The notes: a model not told the origin generated them from the sequence alone. Shown: positions 49,881 through 62,421, numbered from the stretch's first letter. The stretch: DNA of 64,000 nucleotides from Megascapheus bottae (GCA_024803745.1 JANJXV010000002.1:37097001-37161000), one strand, 5' to 3'. Program-made: numbers and translations.

Positions 49881-51486
49881 AAGGAAAATTGAGGGAGCAG
49901 ACAGAAAAAGAGTAGATAAAAATATTATTTACATAGTTACTGCAAAAGAAAAATGCTGTTCTACAGCGAAATTCCCAACTTGAAGTGTAAGTTTGCTGTT
50001 TGAAATGAAAATAGGGGTGGAGAGAGAAGACTTGCTAAATGTTTCTCCTACTCCAGGTACTTCAGATACTTCATTTCACAGTCACTCAGAGAAAGCAGTC
50101 GAAAGATGCAGATGTCTTTCATGCTTCATGGACACTGAGGTTCTGAGTTTACATAGCATTAGCATAATCATCACCAGCTATAAAACCAATAATGGGATCC
50201 ATATATTGCTGTCCAAAATGTCCCATTTCTTTTCTGTGTTATTCATTTCAGTGATTATATCTTTGCTTCCAAGGCATAGCACTAGGTCTATGACTCTTCA
50301 TTCATCCATTGCAGATTCCAAGTCCTTGATTATGAATCCAAACTCCCAATTATAACATTGTACATACCAATTTTTTAAAGGTCTCCTCTACAAAAGGTCT
50401 CACATCAGAGGTCAGAACAAGGATTGAAAGTCAAAGGCAATTTATCTCCTGAGCATTAATAGAATCCATAAGCATCATACTTGCCACAGAAATAGGACAC
50501 AAAAATCAATGCTGTTTAGGCAATGTTAAAATGCATACTCCTGACTCTGAACAAACTTCTGGCTGAAAAGATGGCCAAAACTCCCAAAATGCTGGAGAAT
50601 CTGCTGAACTTTTATATACCTATTTTAGATTTTTTTATACCTAAATCTAGATTAATTCATTAGGATTATATTTTGTAGTGGATTTATGTTGAAAGCACTG
50701 CATTGGTTCTGACAGCAATACACAGAGCAAAAGTCTTAACAGAGGAACTCTTGATCTCAAGCAAGGAAAACATCAACCCATGACAATAGGGAAGAGGGAA
50801 CTACATGTCCCAAAGACAGTGGCCATGTATCTTCCCTTGGCTGGTATTGTCCTTGTTTCTCATTGTATTTGTTTGAATTTGTATCTCTGTGAATAATGCT
50901 CCTACCACATCCCAGAATCTGTAGTTCAAGTACTATATTCTTAGGTCACTCTACCTGTGGAAAACCTGGATCACCAGGAAATACAATGTAATTCCCTCAT
51001 TCCGCAATTTTTTTCCATGCTGAGAACATGCCATAGGAATGAAGCCTAATTCAAGATTCTGAGATCTTGAAGCTAAAGCTGATAAATTCTGTAATAAATG
51101 CTGCCTATCTAATCTACAAAATGTAAGGATACTCAGTGTTACTTGTCTCTGTGTCTCTCTGCTAAAGCCATTCTATATTTTTATTCAGTTAGGTAGAGAA
51201 AGTTCACTGACAGGCCTGAGTTAATTGAAACCCTAGTTGTGCCTATTACTACCTGAATGACCTTGGACTACTTGCTCTGGTTGTCTGAGACTCGAGTGGG
51301 GTGAATATTCTGCTCAGGGTGTAGGAATAATATCCCTACTAGCCAGAGCTATTTGTAACCATAGTAACTAGAACTTGAGAACCATAAAGAACTTAGTCTG
51401 AATCTTATTTCTACTGCTTCTTTTTTATGTGATCCTATATATATATATATATATGTATATGACAGCCTCAGTTTAAAATGCTAATA
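49881..51486. other. Unique AT-rich sequence
   Basis: A 120-codon frame (49993-50355) shows no domain signal. (TA)n at about 51437-51456. No gene supported. Confidence 0.4.
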
Positions 51487-51722
51487 TGAGCCAGGCATTG
51501 GTGATTCATCCCTGTAATCATAGCTATTCAAGAAGCTGAGATCTGAAGATCCTGATTTGAAACCAGCCCCGGCAAGAAAGTCCATGAGACTCCTATCTCC
51601 AATAAACTACACAGAAAAGTCCTGAAGTGGAGCTGTGGCTCAAGTGGTATAATGATAGGCTTGAGCACTGTCCAGGGACAGTAACAGGCTGAGTTCAAGC
51701 CCCAGGACTGGCAAAAAAAAAG
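51487..51722 (+). mobile_element. SINE type B, sense
   Basis: Head 'gagccaggcattggtgattc', linker 'gagactcctatctccaataa', second half 'ggctcaagtggtataatgat', end 'gagttcaagccccaggactg' and poly(A). Confidence 0.93.
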
Positions 51723-52907
51723 TGAGAAGTTTTATCTCAGAGGAGGTTTTTTGACAACTGACTGATTAATATAAGGCATATGTCAGCATATCTTAAACGT
51801 TTTAATTATTCTTATTATTTTGTAATATCACATAGGAATAAAGTAATAAACCTCTTATATGTAATTTTTTCCAGAACTTCTTAGGTAACCTTGCTTGTTT
51901 CTTCTATCTTTCAACAGTGCCAGTCCTAGTTTAAAATAAGTTTTCATATCTGAAAGCCAAACCAAGACTTTACCTGGCTTGAAATACATAAGTGAAGGTT
52001 TTGTTAGAATGTTGCCTATAGTTATACTCCCCACTTGGTTGGACTGAAGCCTAAAATGAATTGTTTCTATAAAATGGTGAGAATCACCATGATTCACTTC
52101 TTTATGTCATTTTTAGACTCTGAGCTCTTTCGTATGTTATTTGGTTTCAACCTACATTTGTAATCATAAAAATCTGTTTGCTGAGCCATTTATTGGTTTT
52201 TCTTTCAAGACAAATTTATCCAGATGAGGATAATTAACTTGTATGTTGCGTGAATGTAAACATAATATTTAAGATAGCATAATTCCCTGTGCTTTTGGAA
52301 GTGTTTACCAAAATAAATTAGAGACTACGTATACTTGATCTTCCCTTCCCTTCTATACCTACACACAAAGTAATATATACGTAGTGTATGTATAGGGAGG
52401 TGTCAGCTAAAATATATATACATGTATAGATATATATATGCAAAATGAATCTCAGCCCTATGACTTTCAATAAAGCAAGAAATCAATTTAAAAGATTTTT
52501 ATGGTACTTGGAAGACAGAAAAATCTTAGAAATTATTCCATACATAGCAATTTATCCCAAGCAATGAAATAAAGAAGAAATTCTTCCTCGAAAAAGAGAA
52601 TGAAATTGTAATCAAGAAGGTGGAGTCTCCATCCCTGCATTTAAAAATGGTATTTGAACCAGAAACCTTGTCCCTTCTATTTCATAGTCTTATCAAATTT
52701 TAATAAATGTAAACAACCTTTAAATATGTCTCACAAACTGTAGGATATAATCTAATGTTATGAAATGGAGTCAATATGGGTAGAATTATTCTCTGTAGAA
52801 TAATAGTTATTCTCTTTTGGAATAGTTGGAGAAGATGTATTTTAATACCTCTGTAACTCTGAATATTCTTCCCAAAGAGAAGCAGGTCTGTGGTTCAGAT
52901 TCTTGAA
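51723..52907. other. Unique AT-rich sequence
   Basis: No gene or clear repeat. A TATA/CATA-rich patch at 52410-52440. Confidence 0.4.
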
Positions 52908-53142
52908 CGAGAAGACATTTTCTTTCTTTTTTTTTTTTTTTTTTGCCAGTCCTGCGTTTGAGCTCAGGGCCTGCGCACTGTCCTTGGACTTTCTCAAGGC
53001 TAGAGCTCTACCACTTGAACCTCAGCACCACTTCTGGCTTTTTTCTATGTATGTGGTACCGAGGAATCGAACCTGGGTCTTCATGCATGCTAGGCAAGCA
53101 CTTTAACCACTAGGCCAAACTCCCGGCCCTCGAGAAGACATT
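52908..53142 (-). mobile_element. Young SINE type A, antisense, exact target-site duplication
   Basis: Poly(T) then a complete dimer in complement, nearly identical to the one at 45080-45269. The duplication cgagaagacatt is exact at 52908-52919 and 53131-53142. Confidence 0.96.
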
Positions 53143-54041
53143 ATATTGTTTCTATTATATGTGTTTACTTCCCATTTAAAAGCAGCATATTCTATCTTTA
53201 GGTAATTTAAAAAATAATATGAAACAAATCATGGTGTATGCACACACAGAAATTCAATAAAAGTAATGAGATTAGTAGCAAAAGACACATGTAGAAAATA
53301 CATGTGGTGTTATTACTGTACTTTACTGTGTTCAGTATAAGAACACTCTCTTCCTTCCTATAAAATTCAAATAAACTGAAATCTGCCACTATATTTGAAA
53401 AGATCATAGGCACAGAATAACTGATGGGGCATATGGCAGTTCTCTTTGTGGGAATCTCTAACTTGAGCTGGTTAAATGTTACCATTGTCAGGTCTAGTTC
53501 ATGAAGACCCTTTGGTTGTGATCCTTTTTTTTATTTCTTTCTGGAATGGAGGGCAGTTCAAAGACTTGAAAGAGGGTGAAAACTTTAAAAGTCTTTCAAT
53601 GTCTTCATGGAGCAGAACTAATAAACTTCTCTCATTTTAAGCTACTCAGATTTATCTGGTACAGAAGCTAGTATGAATTTATATTTATTTGATTTCCAGA
53701 GTGTTCCAGAAGGGATTTGAGACTGCTATCTTATCTAAACAGCTTTAAACAAGAAAGAAGCTAAAATGTCTAGGTGCCTTCAGCACCAACTAATTAAAAT
53801 CAGGTAATCCGCAGAGAGTAGCCTTTGTTCATGAAAACCAACACTTCAAAAAGTCCAGTTCTTCATGGAAAAAATAGATAAAATTCAAGAATCTGAAATG
53901 AAAACTACTAAGAGAAATTTCCTCTATCTGATCCTATTTTCTCAAGAAAAATTTAATAACCTTTTGAAGGAGGAGTATTGGTCCTTGGCAGTCCATGTTT
54001 CATTCAGATTAGTCTGGGTAGATCTTGAAGATGAGTAATTA

Positions 54042-54042
<1 letters not shown>
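53143..54042. other. Unique AT-rich sequence
   Basis: No gene or repeat recognised. Confidence 0.4.

Positions 54043-54081
<39 letters not shown>
54043..54081. repeat. (CA)n microsatellite
   Basis: About 19 CA units, not next to a recognisable SINE. Confidence 0.96.
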
Positions 54082-54085
<4 letters not shown>

Positions 54086-54158
54086 CAAGGAAACATTTTT
54101 TTAAAACTCCAGTCAAAGTGAAGCACACATTTTATATCTCTGCCTGCCTATCTAAAGG

Positions 54159-54427
54159 AATTTAAGTAATTTTTTGTTTGTTTTTGTTTAGTCATGGGGC
54201 TTGCACTCTGGGCCTGGGTGCTGTCCCTGAGCTCATCAGCTCAAGGTTATCACCCTACCCAGGTAGCCACAGTGTCACTAACAGTTTTCTATTGGTTAAT
54301 TGGAAATAAGAGTCTCACCTACTTTAGTGGCCAGGCTGACTTTGAAACTTGAGCCTGAGATCTCAGCCTCCTGAGTAAGCTAGGATTACAGGCATGAGCC
54401 ACCACGCCCATATAATTTGAGTAATTT
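54159..54427 (-). mobile_element. SINE type B, antisense, with target-site duplication
   Basis: Complete antisense copy. Flanks aattt[a/g]agtaattt at 54159-54172 and 54414-54427 differ at one base. Confidence 0.94.
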
Positions 54428-54659
54428 CTGAGCAGATTTTTTTGCCCTGAATTCTATCTTAATTTTTTCATCTGTGATATAAAATTCTTAACAGACTTTG
54501 AAATCTACCTTAATAAATTAACCCAGGAGGTAAAGTTCATCTATTTACATTCTTTAAAGAAAAAGGATTTTAGGGTGGTCTTCAGTTCAAAGACTTTAGT
54601 GTTTGATGCAATTTGAAGTATTTTGCTTGTTCTAAATATTAAAAAGAAAAAGAAGTTTG

Positions 54660-54860
54660 ATTGGACAGTGACGACTCACATCTCTAATCCTGACTACAAA
54701 GGAGGTGAGATCAGAGGATCACAGTTCACAGCCAACCAGGGTAGAAAAGTCTGTGATATTCCTATCTACAATTAATCAGCACAAAGCCTGAAGTTGTGGT
54801 ATGATTCAAGTGGTAGAATGCCAGCCTTGAGTAAGAAAGCCAAGGTGCTTGCCCATGCAC
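54660..54860 (+). mobile_element. SINE type B, sense, diverged
   Basis: Head 'gtgacgactcacatctctaa', linker 'attcctatctacaattaatc', second half 'tatgattcaagtggtagaat'. The 3' B-box region is lost into the GC/AC repeat. Confidence 0.85.
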
Positions 54861-54902
54861 GCGCGTGCGCGCGCGCGCACACACACACACCCCACACACA
54901 AA
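54861..54902. repeat. (GC)n-(AC)n compound repeat on a SINE tail
   Basis: GCGC-rich alternating run turning into ACAC. It is the most GC-rich spot in the intron and of Z-DNA-forming type. Confidence 0.93.
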
Positions 54903-56161
54903 GGATTTTAGTTATATGATCACCTTCAATTCTCATTTTAAAAAAAACCCTATCTTCTTGTTTCTGAGGTAAGAAAACTTAGAATATCATTGGCTTAAAT
55001 TTGTAGTCACATCTATGCTCTAAGCTATACCCAATCCTGCTTATTGATTGGAAGAATTCTTCTTTTCCACACTGTGGGGCCACTAAAAATCTTAAGTCAT
55101 CTAACTTTCCATTAATAATCTTAATTTCCAAGTTAGACAAAAACCTCTTTCATTTTTTAAGTTGCAAGTATTACAGACATACACTGTGTGTCCAAATATT
55201 TCTGTGTAGGCCAAAAGAAGAGTTTGAGCTATAGGAAATAATTTATATTTAAAAAAGATCCAAATAAACACCAGAATAGAGAGCTCTTCAGTTGCAGGAA
55301 AGATTAAACAAAAGCTATTAATTAATGACCTTAGGACAAGCTTTTCTAATTTTTACCAGTCATTTGAATACAAGATGAGCAAATGTTTTAAAATAGATAT
55401 AGTCTAGTAGAAAGCTGATTCTGAGCCATACAAAATAAAAAAAGAAAAGAAAAGATACCAAAGCAGTCTCAAGGGGGGAAAAAAGGAGGAAAGTGTATAC
55501 TCTCTTCCTGTATCTAAATGGAATTTTTACTGTTAAAAAATCTGCTTTTCAAAAATAGTTCTATTTGGAATGAGATTTGTGTAGTAATATTTATAATATA
55601 TGAAAAGGTATGCAGGAAGTATAGAAGTTAAGAGCTCAAGCAATCATGAATAGAAAAAAATTGGGGGCATCAAGAGATGCTGGTTAAAAATACTTTCCCC
55701 AGTACTAACACGCTATAACCCTAGGCAAATGACTCATCAGCAAGAAGGGTGCTTTTTCTTTTCTTTCTGAAAGGCAAGAGATAATTAGTTCAACAGGATT
55801 AGATGGGCTTGCCCTATGGGGAAAGTCTATCATGCCTCCAGTCTAGGTCTTACCTGGCAGATCTAGAGAATAATTATTAAGTAGCTATCTTCTTTTTCTG
55901 TCAGAGTAAAAAGAGTTGTTGCTTTATTGAGGGTTTGTTGTTATTGTTTGCATTTCTAGAATTTTTCCAGTTGAATAAGTATTTCCCTCATCCTTAGAGA
56001 CAATATCCACGAGTAAGCCAGTACCAGGATTCTTTCCCATCATTTACAGTTACCACCTCTGAGAGTGGTGGCACCTCAGAGAATAGATAGTAGTCGTAAA
56101 GACTCACCAAGCCAGAGATTCAATTATCCAGATCAAAGGGAATTATATCAATGTCCCTTGA

Positions 56162-56163
<2 letters not shown>
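54903..56163. other. Unique AT-rich sequence
   Basis: No gene or repeat recognised. Confidence 0.4.

Positions 56164-56205
<42 letters not shown>
56164..56205. repeat. (GT)n microsatellite
   Basis: About 21 GT units with no recognisable SINE next to it. Confidence 0.97.
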
Positions 56206-56207
<2 letters not shown>

Positions 56208-56492
56208 CCTGAAAAACCCAAAGGATTATTATACAAAAGGAGTTGTCAGCTTTAAAAGAAAAATTCTATCAATTCCATATAAGACTAACTTCTCCATGCC
56301 AGTTTGAGTTAAATAAAAACTTTCTTAATTTCTGTAGAGAAAGAGCTTAAATCCAATGGTTCCTGCCAGGTTTGAGACATATCCTTCAAGGAACTTGGGT
56401 TGCCCTGGTGAGTTTTCAGACATATTAACAATAGGATGGATCTCTCTATTTCCAATGCTTTGTACAGATTTCACAAGTGTTTTCCTGTTTGT

Positions 56493-56756
56493 TTTTTTTT
56501 AATTGGTTTTTGTTTTGTTTTGCTGTCAATCATGGGGCTTGAACTCAGGGCCTGGGCACTGTCCCTAATCCTTTCTGCACATCAAGGATACTGCTTTACC
56601 TCTTTGAGCCACAGCTTCACTTCCAGTTTTCTGGTGGTTAATTGGAGATAAGGGTCTCATGGCCTTTCTTGCCTGCGCTGGCTTTGAATCTTGATCCTCT
56701 GATCTCAGTCTCCTGAGTAGCTAGGATTACAGGCATGAGCTATTAGTACTTAGCTC
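56493..56756 (-). mobile_element. SINE type B, antisense
   Basis: T-rich start with TTTTG repeats, second half at 56525-56625, linker 'tggttaattggagataaggg', head complement 'gagtagctaggattacaggc'. Confidence 0.92.
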
Positions 56757-59700
56757 ACGAGTGTGTAATATCTGGGTTTTTGACACACAGTAGTATTGCC
56801 AGTTAAGAATTTTAGACAGCTAGAAAGTTTAAACCCTTGTTTGATGACATCAGGTATATTTGGAAGACTTTATTGCACCTTCTTTTTATTTGTTTTCTTT
56901 TCTTCCCTACCCCCTTTTATCACTACTTCTCTCCATTTGGAGGAAATAGCTTTACTGGGGTAGCAAATCCTGTCATTAACTAGGATGAAGGTTTAGGGAA
57001 ATTTCCATGCTATATATTTATTGTTTTGTGCCCTTGTTCAGTTGCCAGAGAACTAAATTAATCATAGAATTCCCAGGCTAAGCAATTTATCATTACTGTA
57101 TCATCCATCAAAGCAGCTATTTCCTTTCTAATTTTTTTTCTTTTTAAACAATGTACAACTGTCACCCCTTTCTTTTCTTGCTGGTGCTTTTAAAGATTAT
57201 AGCTGCTTGGAATTCTCCATTTCTCTTTCTTATTGGTATCAGCCTTTTTACTTCTGTCCAATGTATCAGACTCTGGAGGATCTCTTTCTTCTCGGCTCAC
57301 TGTCCTCAGTGGAAATCCATGTCTTTCTTTGGCTTGATTTCTATTCTGACTGACACTGCTTCAGGAAGCCATGCCATTCTTTCATATTAAAAAATGAAGA
57401 AAACAACAGCTATTAATGTACAGGCTCCGTATGTACACCATCTTTAACGCTCCCATTTATTCTCTTTTATAATCACAAAATAATATGTATATTTGAGAAC
57501 TGTTCAACTTATCATTGAGCCAGGTGGAAAGGATTGCATTTTTTTGCTGTTTCTGTCCTTCTACATTGCTTTTTTATGCAGTCCCTGATGCTGTTATTTG
57601 TATTTCTTCCAGAAATACAATACAGTAAGTTGTAAATAAATACCAAGCACAGAGAAAATGTTAAGTATGAAAATATCGAACTTCACACACTATGTTTAAA
57701 AAGCTACTAATCACTATCCCAGTGAGTCCCTTTGATCAGAATTAATGGAAAGGCCCTCTTAAGCTCCTTATATATTTGAGATTTCCTCTTATTCTCAACG
57801 AACAAAGTTCATCCTGTCAAACCTTGGTCACAGTTGGACATTAGGAATAAGCTTTGATTGTAAGACTTCTACTGACAGTGAAAGCTAAATGGAATCAGCA
57901 GTTTGCCCTTCCAGAGTAAAACTGAGGAATATTTGTGAGGAGAATAGTAAAGTACAACCTTCCTCCACAGCTCCCAGGTACATCAAAAGAACTCTGATGC
58001 GATATAGCTCCAAATTATCTACTTCTGCCAGCAGTCAATAGCTCAAGTGTTCCTGATCTGAAGATACCTTGCATGTTGTCTGCTGACTGAGTATAAACCA
58101 TTTGGACAGCCTATCATTTTCACTTCAGACAAAATAATCATTAAAAAATATACTAGCTATTGAACTCCTTCCCAGGTTAGTTATAGCCATGACTGGATCA
58201 CCTTTCCAAAATGTACTCTCTTGACCAAATTAATGGATTTGATAAAGAACCCTTTCCTGAAATATTATTGAAGCAAATCAGAATAAAGATGCCAATTTTC
58301 TCATTATCCAACTACTGATATGCACACTGAGCAAATTTTACCAAAGATAACCATCTTCTCCAGTGGAACTTTTTTAAAGACTCACTTTACCACTTCCAAA
58401 GAAACCACAAAGTATAACTAATATAAAAATCTTTTCATCTAGAACATAAAGAGCCATAAAAATATAGTAGAAAATATAATTCCCTGCCATAATAAATATT
58501 TAAATATATGTAAAATATATAGATTTATTTGAAAACTATTTTCTTTTTATACATTTTAACATAAATTATGCAAAGAGGCTTTACTGTGATATTTACATAA
58601 GTGCATAGTAATATATTTTGATCATTTTCTCTTCATCTGTATTGTTTATTCTTCCAACATCCTTTTAACAATAGTTAGCTAATTATGTATGTTTTTCTCA
58701 CTGAATTGTTAATATCAATCATCTTCAACACACAGCATTTTTACATATAGTCAGATATAATTCCTTTTTCTTTTAAGTATATATTTTATGGCAATGTCAC
58801 ATTGTTTTATTATTATAGTTTTCCTTCCTATTTAAATATTCAGTAGTGTTTCCTTACTTTTTTACGTTTATTTTTACAAACAATTTTATGGTATGATGAT
58901 ATCATAACTTAAAAACCAATATTATACTATATATATATATATATACATTCCCAGTTTTCCTGTATAATAGTCAAACCAAAATAAATATAAAAAGAAATAC
59001 AGAGAACTAATATAATGTTTATTAAACTCTATTGTGGAATCCAACTAAAATTAAGAGATATCTTAGACAAGCCTTTGTATATTTTTTCTTTATTTCAACC
59101 TCAATTTAGTTTTTATATTAAAATGTCTTGTAATGAATGATTTTATTGATAATATTTTTGTTATTTCATACTTTAACTATATAGTTTATCCTTGTTTAGT
59201 AAATTTTGTTTTGACTCAGCAGGATTTAGTAATTGTCATATTATTTTTATTATTATTATATTATTATATTATATATTTTATTATTATTATATTATTTCTT
59301 AAATGTATACTGAGATTTGATATTCTTTAGTAATGCTATTAACAGCACAAGAAACTACCTATGTTTACTTTGCAGTCTCTAAATTGTTTATTTTTCTATT
59401 CAATCTAACAGTTTTGTGGGGTTTTTTAAACAATTTTTCCTATCCCGAAGGTTCGAGATTATAAACATTTTCACCATAGCCATCAAAGTACTTTGATTGT
59501 GTTTCATCTCTGCAAGAAATACAAAACCAACAGGGAGACAATGAAGGCAAAATATCTGTTTGCCTCAAATAAGAGGGCTCCTTCCTAAATCAGATTTCAC
59601 CCACTTCTGACCAGAAGATTGCATTAAAATCAAAAGTCCTTCTTAATGGAATATACTTGAGAGATCTGTATTTGCACTTTGTAGTAGCTGTAACGTTTCT

Positions 59701-59974
59701 GCTTGGTTTATTGGCCCCACAGGCCTGAGGTTGAATGAAACTTCTATTAGCTTCATTTTGAATAGAGAATGAGATCTCAGGCATTACAGATGCAGACTGA
59801 CACTCCCCCAGAACTGCTTTCCTCTTAGCTGTTGACCTCTGCTTCTCTCACTTGAATTCCAACTAGAGCAGGTGAATTATGTGCCGGTTTGCCTCAGTCT
59901 GTTCCAGACACTAAACTCATCTTGTTAGATTTGTCAAACACTGATTTTGTTGTGCTAAGTTCTAGGAAGATGTT
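56757..59974. other. AT-rich, almost repeat-free 3' part of the intron
   Basis: No gene, SINE or L1 recognised in 3.2 kb. Simple repeats only: (TA)n at about 58927-58946 and (TTA)n at 59245-59302. Confidence 0.5.
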
Positions 59975-60052
59975 ACAATCACTGCAGCCATTATCCCTAA
60001 ATCATTTAGTAATACAATCACGACAGCCATTATCCCTAAATCATTTAGTAAT
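59975..60052 (+). repeat. 39-bp tandem duplication about 200 bp upstream of the LINGO2 acceptor
   Basis: Two 39-bp units at 59975-60013 and 60014-60052 differing at two bases. Confidence 0.95.
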
Positions 60053-60205
60053 AGAGAGATGCTCAAAAGTACAGAGAGCCTAAATAACTTTGCAAGAACG
60101 AGTGGCACAGCAATGTTAGTCCTCAGGTACAATCCCAGATCTGATTCCTAATCCAGAACCATGCTTCCTTATCTAGGTCCCCTTACCCATCTGTGGATGT
60201 CCCTA

Positions 60206-60254
60206 ATGTATGCCCCCACTCACCTTCTCTTCCATCTTTTGCCCCTCTCTGCAG
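60206..60254 (+). promoter_or_regulatory. LINGO2: 3' splice site of the LINGO2 coding exon
   Basis: A pyrimidine-rich run (about 60220-60251) ends in CAG at 60252-60254. A branch-point-like CTAAT has its A at 60206, 48 nt upstream of the AG, a little farther than average. The exon would start at 60255 and leave 35 nt of 5' UTR before the ATG. The exon boundary is inferred from the signal and from the known single coding exon of LINGO2. Confidence 0.8.
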
Positions 60255-60289
60255 GCCCGTGACCAAGGTGTAGACTAAGAAGTGGAGTC
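60255..60289 (+). other. LINGO2: LINGO2 5' UTR, part carried by the coding exon
   Basis: 35 nt between the predicted acceptor and the initiator ATG. It contains an in-frame TGA at 60260-60262 and no upstream ATG, so translation should start at 60290. The rest of the 5' UTR must lie on exons outside this window. Confidence 0.7.
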
Positions 60290-62110
60290 ATGCTTCACAC
60301 AGCTGTATCATGCTGGCAGCCATTCCTGGGTCTGGCTGTGGTGTTCATCTTCGTGGGATCCACCATCGGCTGTCCTGCCCGCTGCGAGTGCTCTGCCCAG
60401 AACAAGTCCGTTAGCTGCCACCGAAGGAGACTGATTGCTATCCCGGAGGGCATCCCCATCGAGACCAAAATCTTGGACCTCAGCAAAAACAGGTTGAAAA
60501 GTGTCAACCCCGAGGAATTCATATCCTACCCTCTCCTGGAAGAGATAGACTTGAGTGACAATATCATTGCCAATGTGGAACCAGGAGCCTTCAACCATCT
60601 CTTGAACTTGCGTTCCCTGCGCCTGAAAGGCAATCGCCTGAAGCTGGTCCCTTTAGGGGTGTTCACGGGATTGTCCAACCTCACCAAGCTGGACATTAGT
60701 GAAAACAAGATTGTCATTTTACTGGATTACATGTTCCAGGATCTGCATAACCTGAAGTCTCTCGAAGTGGGAGACAATGATTTGGTGTATATCTCACACC
60801 GGGCTTTCAGCGGGCTTCTCAGCTTGGAACAGCTTACCCTGGAGAAATGCAACCTGACGGCGGTCCCCACCGAAGCCCTCTCCCACCTCCGCAGCCTCAT
60901 CAGCCTCCACCTGAAGCATCTGAACATCAACAATATGCCCGTGTACGCCTTCAAAAGATTGTTCCATCTGAAACACCTGGAGATTGACTCTTGGCCTTTA
61001 CTGGATATGATGCCTGCCAACAGCCTCTACGGTCTCAACCTTACATCTCTTTCCATCACCAACACCAACCTGTCCACCGTCCCCTTCCTGGCCTTGAAAC
61101 ATCTGGTATACCTGACCCACCTTAACCTCTCCTACAATCCCATCAGCACCATTGAAGCCGGCATGTTCTCGGATCTGACCCGCCTTCAGGAGCTGCACAT
61201 CGTGGGCGCCCAGCTCCGTACCATTGAGCCTCACTCCTTCCAAGGGCTCCGTTTCCTTCGTGTGCTCAACGTGTCTCAGAACCTCCTGGAAACTCTGGAA
61301 GAGAATGTCTTCTCCTCCCCGAGGGCTTTGGAGGTCCTGAGCATTAACAACAACCCTCTGGTCTGTGACTGCCGGCTCCTCTGGATCTTGCAGCGCCAGC
61401 CCACCCTGCAGTTCGGTGGCCAGCAACCCATGTGTGCCGGACCGGACACCATCCGGGAGCGATCCTTCAAGGATTTCCACAGCACTGCGCTCTCTTTTTA
61501 CTTCACCTGCAAAAAGCCCAAGATCCGTGAGAAGAAGTTGCAGCACCTCCTGGTAGATGAAGGGCAGACGGTGCAGCTGGAATGCAATGCAGATGGGGAT
61601 CCACAGCCTATGATCTCCTGGGTCACACCCCGAAGGCGCTTCCTCACGGCGAAGTCCAATGGAAGGGCCACCGTCCTGGGTGATGGCACCCTAGAAATCC
61701 GCTTTGCCCAAGATCAAGACAGTGGGATGTACGTTTGTATCGCCAGCAATGCTGCTGGGAACGACACCTTTACCGCCTCCTTGACGGTGAAAGGATTCAC
61801 CTCAGACCGCTTCCTTTACGCAAATAGGACCCCTATGTACATGACCGACTCCAATGACACTGTTTCCAATGGCACCAATGCCAATACTTTCTCCCTGGAC
61901 CTGAAAACCATACTGGTATCCACAGCCATGGGCTGTTTCACATTCCTGGGAGTGGTTTTATTTTGTTTTCTCCTCCTCTTTGTGTGGAGCCGAGGGAAAG
62001 GCAAACACAAAAACAGCATTGATCTGGAGTATGTACCCCGAAAAAACAATGGTGCTGTGGTGGAAGGGGAGGTGGCGGGACCCAGGAGGTTCAACATGAA
62101 AATGATTTGA
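60290..62110 (+). CDS. LINGO2: LINGO2, leucine-rich repeat and Ig domain transmembrane protein, complete 606 aa
   Basis: Single-pass type I membrane protein of the neuronal LINGO family, which includes the Nogo-receptor co-receptor LINGO1. Visible in order: signal peptide (about 1-27, hydrophobic 10-25); LRRNT cysteine cap (C28, C32, C34, C43); about twelve leucine-rich repeats (58-355); LRRCT cap (C359, C361, C382, C407); one I-set Ig domain (411-500) with C432, W444, C483 and the DSGMYVC core; a stalk; a transmembrane helix (about 541-566); and a basic tail of about 40 residues containing EYVPRK. N-glycosylation sequons include N38, N130, N188, N250, N260, N279, N327, N491, N512, N522 and N527. 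Length equals human LINGO2 as I recall it, and the sequence is nearly identical by memory. The start is the first ATG after an in-frame TGA at 60260-60262; -3 is G. There is no frameshift or internal stop. The GC-rich coding exon contrasts with the AT-rich flanks. Paralogues LINGO1/3/4 fit less well. Synaptic or axonal roles are family knowledge, not visible here. Confidence 0.98.
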   Translation: MLHTAVSCWQPFLGLAVVFIFVGSTIGCPARCECSAQNKSVSCHRRRLIAIPEGIPIETKILDLSKNRLKSVNPEEFISYPLLEEIDLSDNIIANVEPGAFNHLLNLRSLRLKGNRLKLVPLGVFTGLSNLTKLDISENKIVILLDYMFQDLHNLKSLEVGDNDLVYISHRAFSGLLSLEQLTLEKCNLTAVPTEALSHLRSLISLHLKHLNINNMPVYAFKRLFHLKHLEIDSWPLLDMMPANSLYGLNLTSLSITNTNLSTVPFLALKHLVYLTHLNLSYNPISTIEAGMFSDLTRLQELHIVGAQLRTIEPHSFQGLRFLRVLNVSQNLLETLEENVFSSPRALEVLSINNNPLVCDCRLLWILQRQPTLQFGGQQPMCAGPDTIRERSFKDFHSTALSFYFTCKKPKIREKKLQHLLVDEGQTVQLECNADGDPQPMISWVTPRRRFLTAKSNGRATVLGDGTLEIRFAQDQDSGMYVCIASNAAGNDTFTASLTVKGFTSDRFLYANRTPMYMTDSNDTVSNGTNANTFSLDLKTILVSTAMGCFTFLGVVLFCFLLLFVWSRGKGKHKNSIDLEYVPRKNNGAVVEGEVAGPRRFNMKMI

Positions 62111-62421
62111 GGGTCAGCTATCCATTGGCACTACTGTCTCTGTGTCATTGTTGGTAGTCCGTGAAGGGCAGGCTGGCATGGGAAATCACTAGGCTGTGAG
62201 GCAGCTGCCCTGCCCAGCTGTCCCCTATGTTGGAACAGGAAGACTTCTCTTGTGGAGACTCTCCTCCATGTACAGAGGCAGGCAGGCATGTGTCAGAACC
62301 CTTCACACAGTGGGATATTAATTGTTTGCATTGCAAATACTGGCATTCCGGGGATCTCAGTCATGAACCTGAACCTTTGGCTCATGCTCATGGACAATAA
62401 TTCAGCATTTTCTACCACGGC

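Larger units (their letters stand above)
1..60254 (+). other. LINGO2: Inferred last intron of LINGO2 (right-hand part)
   Basis: No open frame in this stretch looks like a cellular gene: all longer frames fall in LINE-1, SINE or microsatellite sequence. The acceptor at 60254 and the known gene structure (coding sequence in one final exon, introns of hundreds of kb) make this intronic. No donor site is expected inside the window. The microRNAs hosted by LINGO2 in other mammals lie much farther upstream, and I did not recognise them here. Confidence 0.7.

Noticed and set aside
49993..50355. 120-codon frame
   Set aside because: No domain, no splice or promoter context; low-complexity-free but composition like the surrounding intron.
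1..60254. Intronic microRNAs known from LINGO2 (miR-873/miR-876 type)
   Set aside because: Their mature sequences were not recognised here, and in other mammals they lie far upstream of the coding exon.
60998..61546. 182-codon antisense frame and other frames inside the LINGO2 exon
   Set aside because: Shadows of the GC-rich, constrained LRR coding sequence. No domain, promoter or splice signal on that strand.
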